From assembly GCF_042660705.1 (NCBI RefSeq), contig NZ_JBHSUQ010000001.1: a DNA stretch of 64,000 nucleotides. One strand, written 5' to 3'. The notes beneath the pieces are model-generated. The model worked only from the letters and a program-made list of their open reading frames with translations. It made no database searches and was not told the DNA's origin. A program made the position numbers and the translations under genes. This document shows, piece by piece, positions 36,984-46,044 of this stretch; positions within the stretch are counted from its first letter, which is position 1, and each line of letters begins with the position of its first letter. The stretch is from Undibacterium_A arcticum. Its GTDB lineage: Bacteria; Pseudomonadota; Gammaproteobacteria; Burkholderiales; Burkholderiaceae_D.

Positions 36984-37205
36984 ATGGACAAGGCATTCTG
37001 GTTGCAACGGTTTTTCCTGGTCACGAAACTGGTGTTCGCGGTGCTGATGGTCGGCGAGCTGATGAAGGGGCACGCGGTTGATGTCGCATTATGGAACAGT
37101 CTGGTGTGGTCGCTGCTGTCGAGCGCGATCTACACCGGTGCCAGTGTCTATAAGCTGCATCCGGACGAGACCCGCGCACTGTGCCGCGACGTGTTTACAG
37201 ACTGA
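36984..37205 (+). CDS. Small two-helix membrane protein
   Basis: A 73-residue protein with ribosome-binding site AAGGAG 9 bp upstream of the ATG. Two hydrophobic segments (about residues 9-24 and 38-53) span the membrane; the C-terminus is KLHPDETRALCRDVFTD. No family recognised. It is on the plus strand between minus-strand mobA and moaA and convergent with moaA. Confidence 0.7.
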   Translation: MDKAFWLQRFFLVTKLVFAVLMVGELMKGHAVDVALWNSLVWSLLSSAIYTGASVYKLHPDETRALCRDVFTD

Positions 37206-37245
37206 GCGACCATCGGTCACGACGGTGCGAGCAGGTGGATCAGCG

Positions 37246-38359
37246 TCAGCCGCCGATATACGACATCTCCACCTTCTTGACGGCCGACCCCAGTTCGGCC
37301 GTTTTTTCACTGCGAAGCTCGGAATAGCGATCGGAGCGCGCACGCCACAGATGCGCCACCGCGCTGGAAATTTCCGCATCCGAGCGGCCGCTGCGCAGCA
37401 ATGCGCGCAGATCGTGACCGCCGGTCGCGAACAGGCAAGTGTACAGTTTGCCTTCGGTGGATAGCCGGGCCCGGTTGCAGGCGTGGCAGAAGGCCTGGGT
37501 CACGCTGGAAATCACGCCGATCTCGCCGCCTCCGTCGACATAGCGCCAGCGCGCTGCAGTCTCGCCGGTGCAATTGGCTTCGATTGCTTGCAGCGGCATC
37601 AGGGCGCTGATACGGCGCACCACGTCGGCCGAGGGAATCACTTCATCCATGCGCCAGCCGTTCGACGCGCCGACGTCCATGTATTCGATGAAGCGCAGGA
37701 TATATGGCGTGCCCTTGAAGTGACTCGCCATCGGCAGGATTTCCTGCTCGTTCCAGCCGCGCTTGACCACCATGTTGATCTTGATCGGTCCCAGTCCGGC
37801 GCGGTGGGCGGCATCGATGCCGCGCAGCACGTCGGCGACCGGAAAGTCGACATCGTTCATGCGCTGGAAGGTGGCTTCGTCGAGTGCGTCGAGCGACACC
37901 GTGACGCGGTTCAGGCCGGCATCCTTCAGCGCCTGTGCCTTTCGCCAACAGCGAGCCATTGGTGGTCAGCGTCAGGTCAAGGTCGCGACCGTCCGGCGTT
38001 TTCAATGCGCGCAACATGGCGACCAGTTTCTCGATATTTTTGCGCAGCAGCGGTTCGCCGCCAGTCAGTCGGATCTTCTCGACGCCGTGTGCGACAAAAA
38101 TTCCTGCCAGCCGCGTGATTTCCTCGAACGAGAGCAGCGAGGTGTGCGGCAGGAAGGCGTAGTCCTTGTCGAACACATCTTTCGGCATGCAGTACACGCA
38201 ACGAAAATTGCAGCGATCGGTGACCGAAATCCGCAAATCGTGCAGTGGCCGCGCCAGGGTGTCGGTCAGCAGGCCGTTGGGCTGCTCCAGGCGAACGGGG
38301 ATCACCGGCACCGCAGTCAGCGTGCGATGGTCGGCGAGAGGGATCACTTTTTCAGGCAT
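37246..38359 (-). CDS. moaA: GTP 3',8-cyclase MoaA (frameshifted as read)
   Basis: MoaA is the radical SAM enzyme that starts molybdopterin synthesis from GTP. The cluster motif CNFRCVYC is near the N-terminus, with RLTGGEPLLRKN and LTLTTNGSLLA following. The frame breaks near 37937-37945 at an AAA run and resumes as KAQALKDAGLNRVTVSLDAL. The C-terminal cluster region (CNRARLSTEGKLYTCLFA) is intact and the protein ends in the catalytic Gly-Gly tail (SYIGG). The start at 38359 (MPEKVIPL) is preferred; an ATG at 38380 would add seven residues and place an ATACTCC motif inside the gene. Repaired length is about 370 residues. Confidence 0.92.
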
Positions 38360-38457
38360 TTTGTCGGAGTATGTTGCCATTGCCTAAGGAATCATTGCGG
38401 AAATGGATTGTATCTAATGGAGTATATTCTGCGCTTGGGCACTTGGCGCTGCTTCGG

Positions 38458-39819
38458 CTAGCCGATCGCCACGGCAATCGATGGTAAATACGATACCACG
38501 AGGCCGGCAAGCGCGCAGGCGAGGATCAGCTTGATGGTGCCGATCTTGTAGTGGAACACCGCGATGCAGGCCGCTACAGTGATCGCCAGCGCCAGATAAT
38601 CGAGATGCGGTTGCGGTGATGTGAGCAGGAACACCTGCTGCGCGAAGAATAGCGCGAGGCTGACGATCACGCCGACCACTGCGGCCGAGATCGCGGTCAG
38701 CGGCGCGGTCAGGTGAATATTGTCGCGCGTCGATTCGACCATGGGGCCGCCGGCCAGGATGAAGATGAACGACGGCAAGAAGGTGAAAAAGGTGGCGACG
38801 CTGGCCCCCACCGCGCCCGCCAGCGGCAGCGCATCGGCACCGAACAGCGCCTTGCTCCAGCCGCCGACGAAACCAACGAACGCGACGATCATGATCAAGG
38901 GGCCGGGCGTGGTTTCGCCCAGCGCCAGGCCGTCGATCATCTGCGGGCCGCTCAGCCAGTGATAGGTTTCGACACCGCCCTGATAGACATAGGGCAGCAC
39001 GGCATAAGCGCCGCCAAAGGTCAGCAATGCCGCTTTGCTGAAGAACCAGCCCATCTGTGCGTACGGTTGATGAATGCCGAACAGCGCCGCGATTGCCAGC
39101 CATGCGCTGACACCGAGCCCGACCCCGACCGCCAGTACGGCAATCAGCCTGGCCCACGAGAAGCGCGCGTGCAGCGGTGTCGGCGTGGCATCATCGATGA
39201 TCGCCGCGCCATACGACTTGGGGACGCCGCCGTGGCCGCCGCCGATCACGAACAGATCGGGCCGGACCCGGCCGCCGATCCAGCCCAGCAGTGCGGCAAC
39301 CAGGATAATCAGCGGAAACGGCACGTGCCCGACCGCAATCGCCAGCAAGGCCGCGACCGCAATCGCGATCAGCCACGCATTTTTCAGCGTGCGTGCGCCG
39401 ATGCGCGCCGCCGCCGCTAATACGATGGCCACCACCGCCGGCTTGATGCCATACAGCACGCCGGCCACCAGCGGCACGTTGCCGAAAGCCATGTAAATCC
39501 AGGTCAGCGCGATCAGGATCACCAGCGACGGCAGCACGAACAATGTGCCGGCGATGAGGCCGCCGCGTGTCCGGTGCATCAGCCAGCCGATATAAACGGC
39601 CAGTTGGGTCGCTTCCGGCCCGGGCAGCACCATGCAGTAATTGAGGGCGTGCAGGAAGCGCTGCTCCGAAATCCAGCGTCGTTTTTCGACCAGCTCGGCA
39701 TGCATCAGCGCAATCTGGCCGGCCGGCCCGCCGAAGCTGATGAAGCCGAGTTTCAGCCAATACCAGAAGGCGGCGCTCAGGCTGACGTCGGCAGGTCGTA
39801 CGGTGTCCGGACTAGGCAT
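38458..39819 (-). CDS. chrA: Chromate transporter ChrA
   Basis: A 453-residue member of the CHR family with two homologous halves, each beginning with the FISFGGPAGQIALMH or LTFGGAYAVLPYVYQ type block and about five helices. The long form with two CHR domains is the one linked to chromate efflux. PGPEATQLAVYIGW and TTPGPLIMIVAFVGF are the paired signature motifs. The ATG at 39819 is chosen over an upstream TTG. It is likely monocistronic; moaA lies downstream on the same strand beyond the gap with an ATACTCC motif. Confidence 0.92.
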   Translation of the reverse strand: MPSPDTVRPADVSLSAAFWYWLKLGFISFGGPAGQIALMHAELVEKRRWISEQRFLHALNYCMVLPGPEATQLAVYIGWLMHRTRGGLIAGTLFVLPSLVILIALTWIYMAFGNVPLVAGVLYGIKPAVVAIVLAAAARIGARTLKNAWLIAIAVAALLAIAVGHVPFPLIILVAALLGWIGGRVRPDLFVIGGGHGGVPKSYGAAIIDDATPTPLHARFSWARLIAVLAVGVGLGVSAWLAIAALFGIHQPYAQMGWFFSKAALLTFGGAYAVLPYVYQGGVETYHWLSGPQMIDGLALGETTPGPLIMIVAFVGFVGGWSKALFGADALPLAGAVGASVATFFTFLPSFIFILAGGPMVESTRDNIHLTAPLTAISAAVVGVIVSLALFFAQQVFLLTSPQPHLDYLALAITVAACIAVFHYKIGTIKLILACALAGLVVSYLPSIAVAIG

Positions 39820-39850
39820 AGTGGATGGGGGAAGGGTGAGCAAGTTGCTG

Positions 39851-39902
39851 ACTTTTTAATTATTTTTAATTATTTTTAATTATTTTTAATTGTTTTTAAT
39901 TG
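39851..39902. repeat. 10-bp AT-rich tandem repeat, about five copies
   Basis: Units of TATTTTTAAT occur three times perfectly (39861-39890), with imperfect units on both sides. The period is close to one helix turn, so the A/T tracts are in phase and the DNA should be curved. It lies just upstream of the chrA start. Confidence 0.85.
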
Positions 39903-39928
39903 TCATTGGTTCAAAGCGCGGGTGTGTG

Positions 39929-39955
39929 AAAAAGGGAGCCATCGGCTCCCTTTTT
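39929..39955. terminator. Bidirectional intrinsic terminator downstream of rne
   Basis: AAAAAGGGAGCC pairs with GGCTCCCTTTTT around the loop ATC, giving A and T runs on both sides. It ends rne transcription (minus strand) and would also stop plus-strand reads. Confidence 0.85.
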
Positions 39956-40034
39956 CGTTGCATTGCATTGCATCGCAGTGCGATGTAGTGCGTCACATCG
40001 CTGTGAATTTCTTCGGTATTGAGAAGAATTTCAC

Positions 40035-43028
40035 TTATTGATGATGATGTGTATCCACCTGGATCAATGGCTCGGCCGGCAATGGCGGCAAGGCCTTGCG
40101 TTCCCGCGGTACGCGCGGTGCGGCAGCCACTTTCTCGGCGGCCTCCTGTGCGGCACGCAATTTTTCCGGGTCGGTGCCGGCCAGTGTCAAGCCGGCGGAG
40201 TCGAGCACCTGACGTAGATCGTCGAGTGGCATCGGCGCCGGCTGGATGGCCGCCGCCGCAGCTACTGGCGCCGCAGCGACAGGAGCAATCGGTGCGACCG
40301 GTGCGACCGGTGCGACCGGTGCGACCGGTACGACTATTGCCGGAGCAACGGGTGCTGGCATCTCAGGTGCAACGGCTTGCGTCACGATCACCGGTTCGGC
40401 GATCGGCAGCGGTGCTGCAGTTGCCGGTTCGACTTCCAGTGCCGCGGTCACGACCGGCTCGGCAATGACCGGTGCGGTGGCGACCAGCGCAGGTGCAGGT
40501 GCAGGCGCAGGTGCAGGAGCCGGTACCACGGCAACCGGTTCGATCAAGCGCTGTTGTACCTGTTCCGCTTGTTGTGCCTGTTGTGCCTGTGCCGCTTGTT
40601 CGGCTACCGGCTCGAAACTGGCTGCAGGTGCCGATGCGCCAGCGTCCACGTGGTCGCCGTGTTCTGCGCCAACCATTGCTTCGCTTGTCTCACCTGCTTC
40701 GCCTGCCTCACGGTCGCGGCGATTGCGGTTGCGACCGCCACGACGGCGACGGCGACGCGGCTCTTCACCTGGCTCTTCAGACTCGGTATCCGGACCGCCG
40801 GCCGTGATCGGCATGGCGTCGTCTGTCTCCGCTGGTGCCGATGCTGGGACGGTTGCGGTGGTGATCGCGGTCGCAGCGACGGCGCCAGCAGCAGCTAGCA
40901 GCGCAGCATCTTTCAATGCGGCGTCGTCGGTTTTTGTGTCAACTGCCAGCATTTCCTTGCGCTCTTCGCGCGGGCGTGGCGGACGCTCACCGCGTTCGCG
41001 GTTGCCTTCACTGCCCTCGCGCGCCTCACGTGGTTCCCGCGGTGGGCGTGGTGGACGCGGCTGGCGCGCTGCCTTGTTGTCGGCAATGTCGGCTGGTACC
41101 GGCTTGTTGCTGTCTTTGAGCGTTTCTTTGCCTGACTCCGGACGCTGTTCGCTACGTCCGGCTTCGCGTTCGTCCCGGTTGCGACCGCCACGACCGCGTC
41201 CGCGTTGACCGCGGCCGTTGCGATCGCCGCGCTCACCACGTTCGCCGCCATTGGCCGGCTTGGCTTCCTTGACCGGCTCGGCGGCGGCCACAGGTGCCAC
41301 CGGCTTGCTGCGGAACAGGCCGAACAGGCGGCTGAAGAAACCTTCTTCGGCAGCGACCATGACGGGTGCGGCCGGTGCAACCGGGGCCGTCGGTTCCGGT
41401 TTGCGCTCGACGATCGGAGCCGGCTGATCAGGGGTGATGCTCTTGACCATCGCTTCCTGGCGCGGCTTGATTTCTTCTTTCTGGCGCTTGCTGTAACCGA
41501 TGTCGGTTTCGGCATGCTCGGCCATGGTGTAGCTGGCACTGCTGTCTTCCAGGCGCGGATCGTCGTGTTTGATGCGCTCGAGCTTGTAGTGCGGCGTTTC
41601 CAGATGCTTGTTCGGGATCAGCAGGATCGTGACGCGATGACGGGTCTCGATCTTCAGCACTTCGCCACGTTTTTCATTGAGCAGGAAGGCCGCGACGTCG
41701 ACCGGTACCTGGACGTGGATGGTGGCCGAATTTTCCTTCATCGCTTCTTCCTGGATGATGCGCAGGACTTGCAATGCGGACGATTCGGTGTCGCGGATGT
41801 GGCCCGTGCCGCTGCAGCGCGGGCAGGTCACGTGGCTGCCTTCGGACAGGGAAGGGCGCAGACGCTGGCGCGACAATTCCATCAGGCCGAAACGGGAAAT
41901 CTTGCCCATCTGGACGCGGGCACGATCGAAGTGCAACGCATCCTTCAGGCGGGTTTCGACTTCACGCTGGTTCTTTGCGTTCTCCATGTCAATGAAGTCG
42001 ATCACGATCAGGCCGCCCAAATCGCGCAGGCGCAATTGGCGTGCCACTTCTTCGGCAGCTTCGCAGTTGGTGTTGAAGGCGGTGGTTTCGATGTCCGAGC
42101 CGCGGGTGGCGCGGGCCGAGTTGACGTCGACCGAGACCAGCGCTTCAGTATGATCGATCACGATCGCGCCGCCCGATGGCAACGGCACGGTACGCGAGTA
42201 GGCGGTTTCGATCTGGTGTTCGATCTGGAAGCGCGAGAACAGCGGCACGTCGTCGCTGTAGCGCTTGACGCGATGCACCATGTCGGGCATCACGTGGCTC
42301 ATGAATTGATGCGCCTGGTCGTAGATCTCGTCGGTGTCGATCAGGATCTCGCCGATGTCAGGCTGGAAGTAATCGCGAATCGCGCGGATCACCAGCGACG
42401 ATTCCTGGTAAATCAGGAACGCGCCCGATGCCGACTTGCCGGCGCCTTCGATCGCGCGCCACAGTTGCATCAGGTAGTTCAGGTCCCATTGCAGTTCATC
42501 GACGTTGCGGCCGATGCCGGCGGTACGGGCGATCACCGACATGCCATTCGGCAGGTCCAGCTTGTCCATGGTGTCGCGCAGTTCCTGGCGTTCTTCGCCT
42601 TCGACCCGGCGCGATACGCCGCCGCCGCGTGGATTGTTCGGCATCAAGACCAGATAGCGCCCGGCCAGCGACACGAACGAGGTCAGGGCGGCGCCCTTGT
42701 TGCCGCGCTCTTCCTTCTCGACCTGGACCATGATTTCCTGGCCTTCGCGCAGCGCTTCTTTGATCGACGCGTTACGGACGTCGACGCCTTCCTTGAAATA
42801 GGTGCGGGCTACTTCCTTGAATGGCAGGAAACCGTGGCGCTCTTCACCGTAATTGACGAAACAGGCTTCGAGCGATGGCTCGATACGCGTGATCACGCCT
42901 TTGTAGATGTTGGACTTGCGCTGTTCGCGTCCGGCGGTTTCGATATCGATGTCGATGAGCTTTTGCCCGTCGACGATGGCTACGCGCAATTCTTCCTGCT
43001 GCGTGGCATTGAACAACATGCGTTTCAT
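40035..43028 (-). CDS. rne: Ribonuclease E
   Basis: RNase E is the main endoribonuclease and scaffold of the RNA degradosome. The start at 43028 (MKRMLFNATQQEELRVAIVDG) gives 997 residues. The N-terminal half holds the S1 domain (about 35-120), the DNase I-like catalytic domain with VSVDVNSARATRGSD and IVIDFIDMENAKNQ, and the Zn-link CPRCSGTGH. The C-terminal half is disordered: Arg/Gly-rich (RGRGRGGRNRDER) RNA-binding stretches and Ala-Pro-Val repeats (VAPVAPVAP, APAPAPAPA). At DNA level the repeats are four perfect 9-bp units at 40291-40326. It is divergent from rluC, as in many Proteobacteria. Confidence 0.96.
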   Translation of the reverse strand: MKRMLFNATQQEELRVAIVDGQKLIDIDIETAGREQRKSNIYKGVITRIEPSLEACFVNYGEERHGFLPFKEVARTYFKEGVDVRNASIKEALREGQEIMVQVEKEERGNKGAALTSFVSLAGRYLVLMPNNPRGGGVSRRVEGEERQELRDTMDKLDLPNGMSVIARTAGIGRNVDELQWDLNYLMQLWRAIEGAGKSASGAFLIYQESSLVIRAIRDYFQPDIGEILIDTDEIYDQAHQFMSHVMPDMVHRVKRYSDDVPLFSRFQIEHQIETAYSRTVPLPSGGAIVIDHTEALVSVDVNSARATRGSDIETTAFNTNCEAAEEVARQLRLRDLGGLIVIDFIDMENAKNQREVETRLKDALHFDRARVQMGKISRFGLMELSRQRLRPSLSEGSHVTCPRCSGTGHIRDTESSALQVLRIIQEEAMKENSATIHVQVPVDVAAFLLNEKRGEVLKIETRHRVTILLIPNKHLETPHYKLERIKHDDPRLEDSSASYTMAEHAETDIGYSKRQKEEIKPRQEAMVKSITPDQPAPIVERKPEPTAPVAPAAPVMVAAEEGFFSRLFGLFRSKPVAPVAAAEPVKEAKPANGGERGERGDRNGRGQRGRGRGGRNRDEREAGRSEQRPESGKETLKDSNKPVPADIADNKAARQPRPPRPPREPREAREGSEGNRERGERPPRPREERKEMLAVDTKTDDAALKDAALLAAAGAVAATAITTATVPASAPAETDDAMPITAGGPDTESEEPGEEPRRRRRRGGRNRNRRDREAGEAGETSEAMVGAEHGDHVDAGASAPAASFEPVAEQAAQAQQAQQAEQVQQRLIEPVAVVPAPAPAPAPAPALVATAPVIAEPVVTAALEVEPATAAPLPIAEPVIVTQAVAPEMPAPVAPAIVVPVAPVAPVAPVAPIAPVAAAPVAAAAAIQPAPMPLDDLRQVLDSAGLTLAGTDPEKLRAAQEAAEKVAAAPRVPRERKALPPLPAEPLIQVDTHHHQ

Positions 43029-43610
43029 TTTTTTACTCCGTGACGCGAACGTCATCTTCAGGGCCGCACACCGTTTGACGGCTGCGGCAAAGGTACAGGG
43101 ATGTACGCGGGAGCGGAGTATCTGGCGGGTGGAATTGCCTTATTGTGCGACGGTGCAGCGCAAATGCGCCAATGCCGCAACGGGGCGCGAATGAAGTCGA
43201 TCGAGATGCCGAGTGCACGCATCACTTGCGCTTTGCTGGTCATGCGCCCCGAATAAGTCGGGTGCAGAGAGCTAACTCGCAGGCGGTGAGCAGGGTAATA
43301 GAGCCAAACAGAATTTGCGGTTCAGCGAAAACGGCATACGTTATCAACTACATCAACCAGCGAGCTTACAAACTGTATTTCTCGCCGGACTTATCCTTAC
43401 AATCCAGACATTCTGGTCCAACATCCTGGCGCGTTATCCGATGACAACAACGGTGCGACCTTGATTCGCGCAGGGATGCGGCGTACACGTCTTTTCCATC
43501 GAATTTGCAAATTGGCGAGGCCGATGGAGACGCCCCTGTGTAGAATGGTCTTTTTATTCTTACACCAGCAGTGGTTTTAACCCCACCGCGAAAACAATTA
43601 TATATTCAAA
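43029..43610. other. 582-bp rne-rluC divergent region (long rne leader)
   Basis: No gene is supported. In enterobacteria rne has a long 5' untranslated region through which RNase E regulates its own mRNA; the large gap here fits a similar leader. An ATACTCC motif reads toward rne at 43115-43121. A TAGAAT at 43552-43557 could be the -10 of rluC, without a clear -35. Confidence 0.5.
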
Positions 43611-44639
43611 ATGAAGGACTTAGAGAGATTTTCTGGGAAAGTCGCTGAAAAGTCGACGCCCGCCCACGCATCACAAGCTCACTCCCAAGTCCAGCCCCAG
43701 GTCCAGCGCGTCACGATTTCCGATGAAGAGGCCGGACAGCGTATCGACAACTACCTGTTGCGCGTCTGCAAAGGCGTGCCGAAGAGTCATATTTATCGCG
43801 TGCTGCGCTCCGGCGAGGTGCGCGTCAACAAGGGCCGGATCGACCAGACCTACCGCTTGGCGGCCGGCGATGTGCTGCGCATTCCACCGATCAGGGTTGC
43901 TGAAAAGACAGCGCCAACGGCACCGGGTGCCGAGTTCAAGATCCTGTTCGAAGACAGCCATCTACTGATTATCGACAAGCCGGCCGGCGTCGCGGTCCAC
44001 GGCGGCTCGGGCGTCAGCTATGGCGTGATCGAGCAGTTGCGCGCAGCGCGGCCGGATGCGAAATTCCTGGAACTGGTGCACAGGCTGGATCGCGAAACCT
44101 CGGGAATATTACTGCTGGCGAAGAAACGGTCTGCCCTCGTCAATCTGCACGAACAGATTCGCGCCGGCCTGCTCGACAAGCGCTATCTGGTGCTGGTGCA
44201 TGGTGATTGGCAAAATACGCGGCAGCATGTCAAATTGCCGCTGTTTAAGTACACCACGCCGGACGGCGAGCGGCGGGTGAGAGTGCAGGCCGATGGCTTG
44301 CCGTCGCACACCGTGTTCATTTTGCTGCGCAAGTTCGACCAATTCGCATTGCTGGAAGCTGAGCTCAAGACCGGCCGCACCCATCAAATCCGGGTCCATC
44401 TCGCGTCCAGCGGTTTCGCCATTGCCGGCGACGACAAGTACGGCGACTTTGCGCTGAACCGGGCGTTGCTGAAGGCGAACGAGACGCGCGGCGCATTGAA
44501 GCGGATGTTTTTGCACGCGCACCAGATCACCTTCACCCATCCCGAAACCGGCAAGCCGGTGACGCTCAATGCGCCGCTGGCGCCGGAGTGCGATCGCTTC
44601 CTGAAGAGTCTCGGGAAGCCGGTGGTGCAAAGCAGGTGA
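43611..44639 (+). CDS. rluC: 23S rRNA pseudouridine synthase RluC
   Basis: RluC converts U955, U2504 and U2580 of 23S rRNA (E. coli numbering) to pseudouridine. The 342-residue protein has an N-terminal S4 domain (about 44-105: DNYLLRVCKGVPKSHIYRVL) and the RluA-type catalytic domain with HRLDRETSG (catalytic Asp160), GRTHQIRVHLASSG and DDKYGD. The first 30 residues are a Gln/Ser-rich extension. Divergence from rne is the conserved arrangement. Confidence 0.94.
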   Translation: MKDLERFSGKVAEKSTPAHASQAHSQVQPQVQRVTISDEEAGQRIDNYLLRVCKGVPKSHIYRVLRSGEVRVNKGRIDQTYRLAAGDVLRIPPIRVAEKTAPTAPGAEFKILFEDSHLLIIDKPAGVAVHGGSGVSYGVIEQLRAARPDAKFLELVHRLDRETSGILLLAKKRSALVNLHEQIRAGLLDKRYLVLVHGDWQNTRQHVKLPLFKYTTPDGERRVRVQADGLPSHTVFILLRKFDQFALLEAELKTGRTHQIRVHLASSGFAIAGDDKYGDFALNRALLKANETRGALKRMFLHAHQITFTHPETGKPVTLNAPLAPECDRFLKSLGKPVVQSR

Positions 44640-44949
44640 GCTTGGGCAGGGCTGTCAGAAATGACAGGGTGGCGATGAGCTGAAATATATACTCCAATGC
44701 CATCGGATCCATCCGGCAGTAATTTAATGAAGATATTTCATATACTGCCATGAGTCTGCCAAATATGCGAAATGGAAGAGGTTTAACATCGGACTAACGC
44801 GGAGCGCGCGTATAAACTTAGGGATCGTAAGCAAGCTTTAGACAAGGCCGACTAATAAATTGAAATGAATCAATTAAAATCGGTCATATTCATATATTAA
44901 TTACCGACAGAACACATAGAAGGAGCTGGCAGCGGCGCTGCCAGGCAAC
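44640..44949. other. 310-bp AT-rich promoter region upstream of the gph-like gene
   Basis: No gene is supported. The region contains an ATACTCC motif at 44689-44695 and the FNR-like box with a -10 element described separately. It is clearly richer in A and T than its neighbours. Confidence 0.5.
44860..44898 (+). promoter_or_regulatory. Near-consensus FNR box with downstream -10 element
   Basis: TTGAA-ATGA-ATCAA (44860-44873) matches the FNR consensus at nine of ten fixed bases. TATATT at 44893-44898 could be the -10; the box centre would then lie about 39 bases upstream of the start, close to the -41.5 used by class II activators. The controlled genes would be gph-like, Rieske and sppA-like. 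Confidence 0.4.
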
Positions 44950-45609
44950 ATGGCAAGAAAGCAATTTGATTTGATCGTCTTCGACTGGGATGGCACCTTG
45001 ATGGACAGTACCGCGACCATCGTCAAGTGCATCCAGGCCGCTGCCAGGGACTTGGGACTCCCGATACCGCAGGACCGCGCCGCCTCGTATGTGATCGGGC
45101 TCGGCCTGCAGGAGGCGATGGAGGCAGTACTGCCCAAACTGGATCCGAAATACTATCCGCGCATGGTCGAGCGCTACCGTTATCATTATCTGACGCAGGA
45201 TCATGAGCTGACCTTGTTTGACGGGGTGCGCGAGATGCTGACCGAGTTGTCGCATGACGGCTATTTTCTTGCCGTCGCCACTGGCAAGAGCCGCGTCGGC
45301 TTGAACCGTGCGCTCGATATCGCCAAGCTGCTGTCGTTGTTCGATGCGACGCGCTGCGCCGATGAAACCTTCTCGAAGCCGCATCCTGCAATGTTGCAGG
45401 AACTGACGCGCGAACTGGGACAGGATATGAAGCGAACCGTCATGATCGGCGACACCACGCACGATCTGCAGATGGCGGCCAACGCAGGCGCCGCCGGGAT
45501 TGCGGTACGTTACGGCGCTCATCCCGCGCATGAACTCGATGCCTTGATGCCGATGTACTCGGCGGCCTCGGTGGCCGAACTGCGCGACTGGCTCAATCAG
45601 AATGCGTGA
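44950..45609 (+). CDS. HAD-superfamily hydrolase, phosphoglycolate phosphatase-like
   Basis: A 219-residue haloacid-dehalogenase hydrolase. Motif I is VFDWDGTLMDS with nucleophile Asp12 and Asp14, motif II is ATGKS, motif III Lys is in FSKPHPAML and motif IV is GDTTHD. An alpha-helical cap follows motif I. The gene directly after rluC in Burkholderiales is usually annotated gph-like, but substrate identity is open among small phosphate esters. It is followed 27 bp later by the Rieske gene. Confidence 0.87.
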   Translation: MARKQFDLIVFDWDGTLMDSTATIVKCIQAAARDLGLPIPQDRAASYVIGLGLQEAMEAVLPKLDPKYYPRMVERYRYHYLTQDHELTLFDGVREMLTELSHDGYFLAVATGKSRVGLNRALDIAKLLSLFDATRCADETFSKPHPAMLQELTRELGQDMKRTVMIGDTTHDLQMAANAGAAGIAVRYGAHPAHELDALMPMYSAASVAELRDWLNQNA

Positions 45610-45636
45610 CCCTGCCTTGATGGAAACCAGACGGTG

Positions 45637-46044
45637 ATGAACGAGCAATTGATCACGATCTGTGCGTCCGACAGTGTTCAGGAGGGCGGCAAAGGCGTAC
45701 GCTTCGCCGTCACCGCAGGCGGCGAGGCCGCCACCGGGTTTGTGGTGCGCTATGGCGGCGTCGCGCATGCCTACCTGAATCGCTGCGCCCATGTGCCGAT
45801 GGAACTGGACTGGACCGAAGGCGAGTTTTTTGAATCCAGCGGGCTGTACCTGATGTGTGCCACGCACGGTGCGATCTACGAGCCGGAGAGTGGACATTGC
45901 GTCGGTGGCCCCTGTCGCGGTGGACGGCTGCGTGTGATCAAGGTAGTCGAAACGGATCACCAGATATGTTGGCAACCGGATAATTACATTCAGCCAGCCA
46001 ACAATGGAAGCGACGACGCCATACAGGCTTTAACCAACCGATAA
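45637..46044 (+). CDS. Rieske [2Fe-2S] domain protein
   Basis: A 135-residue single-domain Rieske protein. Cluster ligands are CAH (Cys and His at positions 50 and 52) and CATH (Cys74 and His77). Two further Cys are in the C-terminal half (CVGGPC). The start is ATG 45637; a GTG directly before it is the alternative. Small soluble Rieske proteins of this kind carry electrons for oxygenases or act in stress response; the partner is unknown. It is encoded immediately before the sppA-like gene (stop and start adjacent). Confidence 0.9.
   Translation: MNEQLITICASDSVQEGGKGVRFAVTAGGEAATGFVVRYGGVAHAYLNRCAHVPMELDWTEGEFFESSGLYLMCATHGAIYEPESGHCVGGPCRGGRLRVIKVVETDHQICWQPDNYIQPANNGSDDAIQALTNR

Noticed and set aside
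41205..43043. A 612-codon plus-strand frame opposite rne
   Set aside because: It is the antisense of the highly conserved RNase E catalytic domain, with no ribosome-binding site or protein family.
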